IMG/VR virus record: IMGVR_UViG_3300032088_000019 | Location: 1-41,639 of that record | Source of the DNA: a virus | DNA: 41,639 nucleotides | Strand: one strand, 5' to 3' | Shown here: positions 7,859 through 14,061 of the stretch, one piece after another | Numbering within the stretch: position 1 is the stretch's first letter | Layout: the number at the start of each line of letters is the position of its first letter | Position numbers and translations under genes: made by a program | Notes under the pieces: model-generated | Seen by the model: the letters and a program-made list of their open reading frames with translations, nothing else | Told to the model about the DNA's origin: nothing | Database searches by the model: none

Positions 7859-9076
7859 TTAACTTAGAAAGTCATCAGGGTCAAAGTCGAATGACGATGC
7901 CCCGCTATCATGTACTGCTTCTACCTCCTGTGGTTTAGGTTTAACTTCTGCTACTGGATCAACGATGCCTTGATCCATTGGGGTGATGCTCATAGGCTTA
8001 GGCTTAGGCTTAGGCTGTGGATTAGCTTGTGCCTCACTACCATCCATGGTTGACAGGGTTGCTAGTACGTCCACCGTATCATCCTCACTAGGTGCAGGCT
8101 TTGGTGCGGCTTGCTTCCCAGTTGGGGTAATGTCTGCGGGTACTTCGCTGCCCCTAAGCAATGCTATAGCTCTGTTGGCATGGGTTGCTACCTCAGCACT
8201 AAGCGCGGCGTTGCCCTTGAACACTGACACATCAACGTACTTGCTGGTGATTTTGTCATGGACATAGCGTGCGGCATCCTCTATAGATGTTCCCGCTACT
8301 CCGTCAGTGGTCGAAGCAATCGCACCAAGCAATCCTATCTCTCTCGATACGTTGGCAAGCATCGTGTTAAACATACGAGTCTTACCTCCGGTCGCTTCTT
8401 TAGTTAGCTGCACACTCATAACATCCAGCTTAGCCACAGCCCTATCAACAGCTTCCTGCTTAGCATTCTCCAGTTGCTTAAGCATTCGCTTCTGATACAT
8501 GGTCTGCAAACCCTCAGCCACCTTAGGTGGTACGGACATACGACTGAAGTCCGAGTCTGTGGGTATGGGTGTGACCGTCATCTGCACATCAAAGTACCGC
8601 TTGAACTCGTCAGGTGTAGGATATTCCTCCAATGCCGGAGCCATGCTACCCATCCTAGCGCGTGCGTCTGCGATAATCTGGGGTAACTCATTCGCTACCT
8701 CATCACGCAATACCTTTGCAGTGTCCCTGCGTACAGCGAACTCCCGTATAAAGTCCAAGCTATCCGACACTGGCAGTAGTCTATCGCCTTGCGCTGCGCC
8801 ACTTGTCTCACTGACCCAGCATAGGGTGCGTGAGTACAAGAAGTTACGCATGAGGTTGTATGCCCCACTAACCTGCTTGATGCGCTTGTTATTCTCACCA
8901 AACATATTGCGCACGTACTTCCCTGTCGCAGCGGTCGCACCATGTGCAGTATGCACTTCATCGGATATGGCACGGTCAACACGCTGACCACCATACGTCC
9001 GCACACGCACGTTTGCCAGCATATAGTTGCTGCTAACGATTGTGCCTATCTCTGTATTTGTTTCTTTGGTACTCAT
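7859..9076 (-). CDS. DUF3150-like protein, middle gene of the AAA+/VWA cassette
   Basis: A 405-residue protein resembling DUF3150 proteins in length, position and pattern: an N-terminal part with a turn rich in Arg and Lys, a central helical region with YPTPDEFKRYFDVQ, a Met/Gln/Lys-rich helix near 215-260, and a disordered acidic tail with a KPKPKP tract. In several phages this family sits between a MoxR-type ATPase and a VWA protein, as here. AAGGAG lies 7 nt before the ATG at 9076, so I take that rather than the in-frame TTG two codons upstream. Possibly the bridging subunit of an ATPase complex (inference). Confidence 0.6.
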   Translation of the reverse strand: MSTKETNTEIGTIVSSNYMLANVRVRTYGGQRVDRAISDEVHTAHGATAATGKYVRNMFGENNKRIKQVSGAYNLMRNFLYSRTLCWVSETSGAAQGDRLLPVSDSLDFIREFAVRRDTAKVLRDEVANELPQIIADARARMGSMAPALEEYPTPDEFKRYFDVQMTVTPIPTDSDFSRMSVPPKVAEGLQTMYQKRMLKQLENAKQEAVDRAVAKLDVMSVQLTKEATGGKTRMFNTMLANVSREIGLLGAIASTTDGVAGTSIEDAARYVHDKITSKYVDVSVFKGNAALSAEVATHANRAIALLRGSEVPADITPTGKQAAPKPAPSEDDTVDVLATLSTMDGSEAQANPQPKPKPKPMSITPMDQGIVDPVAEVKPKPQEVEAVHDSGASSFDFDPDDFLS

Positions 9077-9093
9077 GTCCAATCTCCTTAAAT

Positions 9094-9120
9094 ACCCCCC
9101 ACCATTATTGGTGAGGGGGT
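9094..9120 (-). promoter_or_regulatory. Intergenic hairpin, copy 1 of a recurring type
   Basis: On the minus strand a Pro-codon-like CCCCCTCACCA arm pairs with TGGTGGGGGG over an ATAA loop with one bulge. It lies between the AAA+ and DUF3150-like genes. No T tract follows, so it is more likely an RNA stability or processing structure than a terminator. Confidence 0.55.
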
Positions 9121-9130
9121 GTAGCTACGC

Positions 9131-10213
9131 TTACTTAAGTGTTGCAGCGACAAGTGCTTTGTTCTCACTTATCCACTTACCTAAGCTCGGCGTATTCATC
9201 AACGTACCCTCCGTCTTCTCAATGAACGAACAAGCCGCCGATGTTTGAATCTCCTTCGGCAGTCTGTCGATGTACTTCCATAAGCTCTCCACGTTATCTG
9301 AATTGACATGATGCACACAGTTCTGCACGATCATGTACACCGCATCCAGCCTCGAATCGTTAGGAATCTTAGCGGTCAGCGGGTTATCGATCACCTCCTC
9401 AATGGTAGGCAGCTCGTCCTTACAGCTAAGGAACGCAAACATATTCGCGGCTGCGCCCTCACCTATATATCCAGCCACCGCAGCCTGAGGTATAGCACCC
9501 GTTACGATGTTGTTAATGTCCCCACCACTAGCTGCGGTCATCCAGTTCCAAGCGAACGTATATGAGCGCGGCGTACAGAACGGGCGGGCTTCCTTAGGTA
9601 CTTCAGTGGCAAACACACCAGCTTGCTGCTTGGCAAACGCCACACCATAGGGATGCATACCAGTACGTTCCCAGTACTTAGTGTAGTCATCCATGTTGAA
9701 GTCAAGCTCAACTATGCACTCACGGTTAATGCTGTGCATCATTGGCTTACCCGCACCACTTCTATCAGCCTGCCTATTGGACAGAGCTACTACCCACCAC
9801 CCCTCAGGTAACTTGAAGTCACCGAACCTACGCTCCAACGTGACCATGTTAGCTGCCTTGTTGGTTAGGTTATCGGCTGCGTTCTTCTCCTCAAGTACCA
9901 ACACACCACGGGGATGTGCCTCAAGGTATGCCTTGGTTGGCATTAGCCCTGACCGTGTGAAGATAGACGTAGCATTACCCTCGGCATCTTTAGTGGGTAT
10001 ACAGAACCCACGGAAGTCCACCGCATCTATGCTAGGCATATCAACCACCACGATACCAAACTCCTCACCGTAGTGGTCACTCAGTACCTTCGGGAAGGTA
10101 GTCCGCGCAACGTCCGACTTACCACCTCCGGGCGGTCCCATTACATGCAACGTCTGCCGTGTCTCATATGTTGGCAGAATGAACAACGGGTTTTCTAAGT
10201 CTTGTATTCTCAT
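9131..10213 (-). CDS. MoxR-type AAA+ ATPase
   Basis: A 360-residue ATPase. Walker A GPPGGGKS at 26-33, Walker B VLVLEE at 104-109 and sensor 1 ALSNR (Asn146) are all intact, and the short N-terminus fits the MoxR/CobS branch. MoxR ATPases remodel protein complexes together with VWA proteins, and in this operon a DUF3150-like and a VWA-like gene follow in that order. The ATG has AAGGAG at ideal spacing. Near the C-terminus, codons for YIDRLPKEIQTSAACSFIE are the source or sister of the block duplicated in the 155-residue gene at 4425-4892. Family call is strong; the phage process served is unknown. Confidence 0.88.
   Translation of the reverse strand: MRIQDLENPLFILPTYETRQTLHVMGPPGGGKSDVARTTFPKVLSDHYGEEFGIVVVDMPSIDAVDFRGFCIPTKDAEGNATSIFTRSGLMPTKAYLEAHPRGVLVLEEKNAADNLTNKAANMVTLERRFGDFKLPEGWWVVALSNRQADRSGAGKPMMHSINRECIVELDFNMDDYTKYWERTGMHPYGVAFAKQQAGVFATEVPKEARPFCTPRSYTFAWNWMTAASGGDINNIVTGAIPQAAVAGYIGEGAAANMFAFLSCKDELPTIEEVIDNPLTAKIPNDSRLDAVYMIVQNCVHHVNSDNVESLWKYIDRLPKEIQTSAACSFIEKTEGTLMNTPSLGKWISENKALVAATLK
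9219..9276. repeat. Second copy of the block found at 4561-4654
   Basis: Positions 9219-9256 match 4582-4619 at 37 of 38 bases in the same orientation. The adjoining 9257-9276 matches 4561-4580 perfectly but inverted. Here the sequence is a normal part of the ATPase gene, so this is the likelier ancestral copy. Confidence 0.85.
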
Positions 10214-10260
10214 AGTTACTACTCCTTAACGCTAGGCTCAGTTCCCCTAGTCCTCAATTA

Positions 10261-10281
10261 CCTCACACCTTATGGGTGAGG
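10261..10281 (-). promoter_or_regulatory. Intergenic hairpin, copy 2
   Basis: CCTCAC and GTGAGG arms with an inner CC/GG pair and a TTAT loop, very like the hairpin at 9094-9120. It lies in the 85-bp gap between the zinc-ribbon-like gene and the AAA+ gene. Confidence 0.55.
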
Positions 10282-10298
10282 GTCGTACCCTTAATTAC

Positions 10299-10496
10299 TT
10301 ACTTACATCGGTGTGTCCTGAACCGACCTAATATCCTTGTGTACGTTGCGCGGCAAGACTTGCACTCTATACGTACTGCATCTATACCTTGCGCGGCTAA
10401 GTCATCTACTATTCTCTGGTTCTTTTCATACTCCTCGTACTGTTCGTACTTCCTAGTCGCTAACACCCTTGCCGATACCCTCTCAGCCCTACTCAC
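10299..10496 (-). CDS. Small zinc-ribbon-like protein
   Basis: A 65-residue protein. The first half is a charged helix with YEQYEEYEK. The second half carries CKSC and, 16 residues later, an RTHRC end, so Cys, Cys, His and Cys could bind one zinc ion. The GTG start overlaps the stop of the preceding gene by 4 bp, indicating coupling. Small zinc proteins of this size in phages are often nucleic-acid or host-polymerase binding, but nothing here identifies a partner. Confidence 0.65.
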   Translation of the reverse strand: MSRAERVSARVLATRKYEQYEEYEKNQRIVDDLAAQGIDAVRIECKSCRATYTRILGRFRTHRCK

Positions 10497-10786
10497 TCGG
10501 GAACCTCCACAGGTATATCCATGCCATAGAAGTCTGTGTATCTGCCACCTTTGATGGGGTATATAAACCTAGCCTCATCCAAGCACTCCCCACCCAGCAC
10601 CTCACTCCCGTCACCCAACAGCGTTACGCCACCCGTGACTGAGCGCAGCCCACCATTCTCTTGGCAGGCTACTGACAGGTCATGTACGTGGTACATATCT
10701 ATAGTTACCTCTGTTGTGTACCGACCGAACATAAATATAGCGGCAGCCATCAGCATCACCACTCCCAACTCCGTAAACTTATCCAT
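10493..10786 (-). CDS. Small membrane-anchored protein of unknown function
   Basis: A 97-residue protein with a single hydrophobic stretch at about residues 7-21 (LGVVMLMAAAIFMFG) followed by an outward or soluble domain containing two Cys residues (about 41 and 68) that could form a disulfide. A strong AGGAGG ribosome site precedes the ATG, among the best in the window. It is the first gene of a pair with the zinc-ribbon-like protein. Family not recognised. Confidence 0.65.
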   Translation of the reverse strand: MDKFTELGVVMLMAAAIFMFGRYTTEVTIDMYHVHDLSVACQENGGLRSVTGGVTLLGDGSEVLGGECLDEARFIYPIKGGRYTDFYGMDIPVEVPE

Positions 10787-10821
10787 ATTGTTTCCTCCTA
10801 CCGTGTCAAAAGTAACACGTA

Positions 10822-10847
10822 GTTACCCACCCCTAAGGATGGGCAAC
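10822..10847 (-). promoter_or_regulatory. Intergenic hairpin, copy 3
   Basis: GTTACCCA and TGGGCAAC arms with one mismatch and a CCCCTAAGGA interior that can pair further. It lies in the 71-bp gap between two small leftward genes and shares the CCCA/TGGG core with the other intergenic hairpins. Confidence 0.45.
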
Positions 10848-10857
10848 GACTTGCCAC

Positions 10858-11178
10858 TTAGTTTAGATTCCATAGTGTCCAGCTATCTTCATAGTCATCT
10901 TCAGCGTCACCGCGTGCCGCGTCCTTGCTTTGCATCACGGCAGCGTGATACCCCTCGTAGTATCCCAGCTGCTCCCTTTCTTTGGCTGTCCACTCTATCT
11001 CGTTGTGCAGGTAGTCGATGTACCACTCAAGCTCCAGCACTTTGACAGAGTGGGGGGAAATAATATTTTTTCCTCCTACCGTGTCATACTTTCGCTGTGA
11101 CCGCAGGTCAGCCCGCCACTTATAGCCTGCGTATCTCTCACGCAGGGATTCTTTCATACTCTTAGCTTTTTCTGACAT
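10858..11178 (-). CDS. Unrecognised 106-residue phage protein
   Basis: No family recognised. Highly charged and probably helical: basic at the N-terminus (KAKSMKESLRERYAGYKWR), then an aromatic-rich middle with several Tyr and Trp, then an acidic tail (DAEDDYEDSW). GAGGAGG precedes the ATG. It overlaps the previous gene by 17 bp, so the small genes from here to 11708 form a tightly packed translational unit. Early phage genes of this size often bind host enzymes, but there is no direct evidence here. Confidence 0.65.
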   Translation of the reverse strand: MSEKAKSMKESLRERYAGYKWRADLRSQRKYDTVGGKNIISPHSVKVLELEWYIDYLHNEIEWTAKEREQLGYYEGYHAAVMQSKDAARGDAEDDYEDSWTLWNLN

Positions 11179-11401
11179 GACGTTGTGCCTCCTCGATTAA
11201 TGTACGTACCAGCTTGGTTAATAGTTTGATGTCTGTATTTAAATCCTGTCGAGCCTTCCTGTTGGCATCTTTTAGTGCGCGCAATCGCACCTCCTGTTTG
11301 TTTACTTGCGCGGCTAATGATCTAACGTCACCACATAATGAATCTATCTGCCGCTTAACAGCGGGCGGTAACTCAGTCTCTTTACGTATTGGTGTCGGCA
11401 T
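11162..11401 (-). CDS. Small coiled-coil protein
   Basis: A 79-residue, basic and strongly helical protein. From about residue 14 to the end, Leu and Val recur at heptad-like spacing (VRSLAAQVNKQEVRLRALKD, LNTDIKLLTKLVRTL), predicting one long coiled coil and self-association. It overlaps both neighbours (20 bp upstream, 17 bp downstream). No family recognised; it could be an adaptor or inhibitor of a host factor. Confidence 0.65.
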   Translation of the reverse strand: MPTPIRKETELPPAVKRQIDSLCGDVRSLAAQVNKQEVRLRALKDANRKARQDLNTDIKLLTKLVRTLIEEAQRHVRKS

Positions 11402-11708
11402 TCGCTTTATCCTCGGCTATTCTCTCATGAAGACTGAGGTAGAGCAGGGCTTGCTCTCTCCCACAGGTAAGCAGCAGCTCTTCGCACCTATCCCAATAGA
11501 GCGCTTTCTCCTCAAACTCTTTAAGCCTATCCATAATGTCGGCTCTAGTGAACGGCACTCTGCCATCATACATATCACCAAAGGCAAGCTCAGATACCTC
11601 AAGCACCTCAAGTTCATGGGCAAGGATGATGCCTATTAGTGTTTCCTTACTCTCATTGCGCAGCTCATCAGCCCGCTGATTCCACTCATGTACAGCTTTG
11701 ACAACCAT
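11382..11708 (-). CDS. Unrecognised 108-residue phage protein
   Basis: No family recognised. The protein is acidic and helical, with EWNQRADELRNE, HELEVLEVSEL and a FEEKALYWDRCEELLL segment, and contains two Cys. It has no membrane segment. An AGGAGA ribosome site lies before the ATG. The end overlaps the coiled-coil gene by 20 bp. It is probably early-expressed with its neighbours. Confidence 0.65.
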   Translation of the reverse strand: MVVKAVHEWNQRADELRNESKETLIGIILAHELEVLEVSELAFGDMYDGRVPFTRADIMDRLKEFEEKALYWDRCEELLLTCGREQALLYLSLHERIAEDKANADTNT

Positions 11709-11764
11709 CTTCTATTCTCCTGTCATGTGTGTACGCTACAGGATTGTGCATAACACACAGCCAT

Positions 11765-11779
11765 ACCCACCCAATGGGT
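11765..11779 (-). promoter_or_regulatory. Intergenic hairpin, copy 4
   Basis: ACCCA and TGGGT arms over a CCCAA loop, followed by GAG. The TGGGTGAG string is shared with the hairpin at 10261-10281. It lies in the 93-bp gap between two small leftward genes. Confidence 0.4.
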
Positions 11780-11801
11780 GAGCATGACTCTATGCTAAAA
11801 C

Positions 11802-12050
11802 CTACTCATACTCCCCATAGTAACTTGCTGAAAATAGATTTCTTAGGGAGCGTTCGCGTTCATAGTGGTAAGCCTGAACCTCTTCTTGCAGTACTTCGAG
11901 TGCATCCCAATAGGATTCCGCAGCATATATGATGCTACCTTCCTCGTCATAGACTGCCCAGTTATCTCTGACTCGGGGTTGTGTGTTGCCGAATTCATCA
12001 CAGGGTGCATTGAGGTCTACAATGCAAGGGTCGGTTTGTTTCTTAGCCAT
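11802..12050 (-). CDS. Unrecognised 82-residue phage protein
   Basis: No family recognised. Acidic, with a beta-like core (NWAVYDEEGSIIYAAESYWDALEVL) that reads like a small modified-repeat domain of the type 'current value plus helix', and a Tyr-rich C-terminus. AAGGAG precedes the ATG. It is the first gene left of the repeat-rich region 12051-12640, so any leftward promoter there would serve it first. Confidence 0.65.
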   Translation of the reverse strand: MAKKQTDPCIVDLNAPCDEFGNTQPRVRDNWAVYDEEGSIIYAAESYWDALEVLQEEVQAYHYERERSLRNLFSASYYGEYE

Positions 12051-12081
12051 ACTATTCTCCTTGTGGTGGTGGTGGTGTGAT

Positions 12082-12132
12082 TAGTAACGTCTTACCTAAT
12101 GATATTGTAGTCGATAAGGTAAGACGTTACTA
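12082..12132. repeat. Perfect 16-bp inverted repeat (operator-like)
   Basis: TAGTAACGTCTTACCT at 12082-12097 and its exact inverse at 12117-12132, with a 19-nt spacer. On the minus strand the spacer contains TACAAT, a good -10 element pointing toward the gene at 12050. The arms could therefore be repressor or activator sites around a promoter, or a long RNA hairpin. Confidence 0.8.
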
Positions 12133-12369
12133 CTGTTTAACGGGGTGGCTTATTGCGCGGCTGAACGCCCATTGCGCGGCTGAATGTAGTCGGTCGTCCC
12201 TGTAGTCGTCCCATTGAAACCGTTGGTATCATTGGAGTCGACCCAAACGTCCCCGTATATGCCACTTTCAAAAGTAAAGGGGGGTGGTGGCAATAAATGC
12301 GGGTAAAAAGTTTAGCCTTTTAATCACTATATTTTTGGAGACCCCTTTATTCTCTGCATGAGCATATTA

Positions 12370-12476
12370 GGGCGGTTATAAATCTATTTCTAATAAAAAG
12401 GTATATAGAGCAACGGTTTCAGCCCTTCTGCCTTTCAAAATCCATGGGCGGTTAAGGGGACGACCGAGGGCGGTTA
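12370..12476 (+). repeat. Three direct copies of GGGCGGTTA
   Basis: Copies at 12370-12378, 12446-12454 and 12468-12476, the last two 22 bp apart (two helical turns). They adjoin an AT-rich tract. Iteron-like sites of this kind bind initiators or regulators; no binding protein is identified. Confidence 0.55.
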
Positions 12477-12597
12477 TCCCTGATGACCGACACTTTCTAG
12501 CTTTTGTCGGTGTGGTTTGTTGTCATTCATTGCCATGAAGCCGCGCAATGCAGCCTCATGGCAATAAAATAGCCGCGCCAATAACATCTCACCATTA

Positions 12598-12613
12598 AGG
12601 TAAGACGTTACTA
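12598..12613. repeat. Third copy of the 16-bp operator-like repeat
   Basis: AGGTAAGACGTTACTA, identical to the right arm at 12117-12132, 28 bp from the end of the 185-residue gene. It has no inverted partner nearby. Confidence 0.8.
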
Positions 12614-12640
12614 GCGCGGCGTACGTACCACCGTCAAGAA

Positions 12641-13198
12641 TTATCCCTGACGGTTTGTGTACGCTACCTGTAACATCGCAGCAGTAGCACCTTGAGCAAT
12701 CATTCGTTTCTCAAAGGCTAGCAACGCAGTATCAAGCGCGGCTTGCTTTTTCATGCGAGTAGTTGAAGCTTTCTTTTTGGCTTTCACTTCAACGGATGCA
12801 TCAACTTGAGCATTGTGCAGCTCAACCTCAATCCGTGGTGCATCCTTCTCACCTTCGACTGACATGGTATCCTTAAGGGCAGCGCGGCGTTTCGCGCCCA
12901 ACGCTTTAGCAGCCTTACCTTTTTGGGCAACGTAAACCCATTCGGAATCCTTGTTACCAACCAAAGACCAAGACGCGCCGACAACCTTACGGATAACAAT
13001 GATGTCTTCCTTGATTGTCCGTGCTATGCGCGATGCATCAAGCAACGTATTGAGCATAGGCATATCATCATGCGTCACCGCATGGGTGATAGCCGAGTCA
13101 CGCATCAGCTTGAAGTCAGCTGCTTTCTTTTTAGCCTTCGTACTTGTTGCTTCAACTAGCGCCGTTCGTGTTGCTTCAAGTGTCATTAGATTTCTCAT
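12641..13198 (-). CDS. Unrecognised basic 185-residue protein, isolated between the two control regions
   Basis: No family recognised. Ala- and Lys-rich, largely helical (STKAKKKAADFKLMRD, VKAKKKASTTRMKKQAALD), with a short central beta segment (IIVIRKVVGASWSLVGNK). The charge pattern suggests nucleic-acid binding. The ATG at 13198 has AAGGA nine bases upstream. It lies alone, with repeat-rich gene-free DNA on both sides, which is the usual place for a replication or transcription factor acting on those sites. A hairpin overlaps its stop codon. Function is not established. Confidence 0.65.
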   Translation of the reverse strand: MRNLMTLEATRTALVEATSTKAKKKAADFKLMRDSAITHAVTHDDMPMLNTLLDASRIARTIKEDIIVIRKVVGASWSLVGNKDSEWVYVAQKGKAAKALGAKRRAALKDTMSVEGEKDAPRIEVELHNAQVDASVEVKAKKKASTTRMKKQAALDTALLAFEKRMIAQGATAAMLQVAYTNRQG

Positions 13199-13235
13199 AA
13201 TATTATTTCCTTATGGTCACGCAGGAAGTCCCCTT

Positions 13236-13280
13236 GTGTACCGGTATGCGTTCTCATGGTGAAAACGCATAACGGTACAC
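13236..13280. repeat. 17-bp inverted repeat with one mismatch
   Basis: Arms 13236-13252 and 13264-13280 match at 16 of 17 positions over an 11-nt loop. Located 38 bp upstream of the ATG at 13198, it would lie in the leader or promoter of that leftward gene. Operator or structured leader. Confidence 0.75.
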
Positions 13281-13299
13281 ACTCACAATGTGAGTGTGT
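13277..13299. repeat. Perfect 23-bp palindrome (operator-like)
   Basis: ACACACTCACA, one A, TGTGAGTGTGT: eleven perfectly paired bases on each side, directly abutting the previous inverted repeat. A near-symmetric site with no loop is typical of a dimeric DNA-binding protein; the ribbon-helix-helix protein at 13801 is an obvious candidate. Confidence 0.75.
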
Positions 13300-13734
13300 C
13301 CGATATGTTAATTACCAATGCTGGCACGCTGTCCATGCTGCGCGCCGTGTTCACCTATCCCGAAGGCATAGGATCAGCACCTGTATGATATGACGTTGTC
13401 ACGCCTATCTGCGAAGCCCCATAGCGGCTATTGTCGCGATGCACCACCTAGCCAATTCGCCCTTCCACGCCCGCGCTACCGTTCGTGCTGAATCCGCCTA
13501 CCATCATGTTGATGTTATGCATCTACTAGGGGTTTTTGCTCGCCCGCGATCAAACGCGGCGCTGAGATGAAGGTCGGGGCGCGGCATGGACAGGGGGGAG
13601 TCCCCAGCGGGGTCTATTTATGTACCTCCACTCAATTTTTGTTATTTGAAACATCTATACGTTATTCCCGCCGCGCCCCTAACTAATATCGCTAAGCTTA
13701 GTGACACGAATGCGACACCGACTGTCGTACTGTC

Positions 13735-13763
13735 TTGCTTTCTCACTAATAACCCCCTATAGT
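13735..13763 (+). promoter_or_regulatory. Sigma70-type promoter for the rightward genes
   Basis: TTGCTT (13735-13740), a 17-nt spacer, and TATAGT (13758-13763, 5 of 6 consensus). Predicted start near 13770, leaving a 30-nt leader with AGAGGA before the ATG at 13801. Confidence 0.6.
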
Positions 13764-13800
13764 CTCCATATTATCCCCACCCACAAGCAGAGGATTAAAA

Positions 13801-14061
13801 ATGGCTCGACCCAATCGACAACTTAAAAAGTTAAACTTCTACCTGAGTGAGTCCACCCACAAATGCCTGCAGCACATAGCCGCGCTACGTGAGACAACAG
13901 TGTCAGAGTTGATGCGGGAAGGACTTCGCCAGTACGCAATAGCTGAACTAAAGACGGAGAAAGAAAGTGGAAGAATCACCACAGGACGACCTAGACAAGA
14001 TGCTGTCATCGATGCTACCACCGACACCGGCGGAGTTAACGCCAACGGCGCAGAAGGGTAA
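13801..14061 (+). CDS. Ribbon-helix-helix DNA-binding protein
   Basis: An 86-residue protein. Residues 9-45 fit the ribbon-helix-helix fold: a beta strand with basic and hydrophobic alternation (KLNFYLS), helix A (ESTHKCLQHIAALRE), a TTVSEL turn and helix B (MREGLRQYAIAEL). Such proteins bind palindromic DNA as dimers and commonly repress their own operon. It is the first rightward gene, has its own promoter and AGAGGA ribosome site, and two palindromes lie about 500 bp upstream. Its last 31 codons overlap the next gene in another frame, and that tail looks disordered. Target sites are inferred. Confidence 0.75.
   Translation: MARPNRQLKKLNFYLSESTHKCLQHIAALRETTVSELMREGLRQYAIAELKTEKESGRITTGRPRQDAVIDATTDTGGVNANGAEG

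Larger units (their letters stand above)
12051..12640. other. Gene-free control region, left part (candidate origin or early promoter region)
   Basis: No convincing reading frame on either strand. The 590 bp hold the 16-bp inverted repeat at 12082-12132 with a third copy at 12598; tandem TGTAGTCG-type repeats near 12183-12212; three GGGCGGTTA copies (12370, 12446, 12468); AT-rich sequence at 12300-12420; a 7-bp hairpin at 12486-12511; a perfect 10-bp inverted repeat at 12529-12565; and the start of an ACCGTCA/TGACGGT hairpin at 12630. Repeats plus AT-richness fit a replication origin or regulatory switch, but this is inference. Confidence 0.6.
13199..13800. other. Gene-free control region, right part
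   Basis: About 600 bp without a convincing gene; one 27-codon frame at 13305 lacks a ribosome site. Contents: two strong inverted repeats at 13236-13299; overlapping, mutually exclusive G/C hairpins at 13595-13612 (GGGGA-TCCCC or CCCC-GGGG); a 24-base stretch at 13703 resembling one inside the small-terminase gene; and a promoter at 13735-13763 for the rightward genes. Leftward transcription into the 185-residue gene must also begin here. Confidence 0.6.

Noticed and set aside
8499-8987. Plus-strand 162-codon frame
   Set aside because: Lies wholly antisense to the DUF3150-like gene, lacks a ribosome site and has the composition of a shadow frame.
10536-11045. Plus-strand 169-codon frame
   Set aside because: Antisense to two short leftward genes that have strong ribosome sites and coupled overlaps; its protein is a Ser/Pro-rich shadow.
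13305-13388. 27-codon plus-strand frame in the control region
   Set aside because: No ribosome site, overlaps no conserved pattern, and lies next to operator palindromes.
13370-13520. Possible tRNA in the right control region (GTTCGTGCTGAATCC resembles a T arm)
   Set aside because: No matching acceptor stem, D arm or anticodon arm can be folded around it.
12051-13800. CRISPR-like array from the many short repeats
   Set aside because: Repeats differ in sequence, are 9-16 bp and are irregularly spaced with inverted copies; no cas genes.
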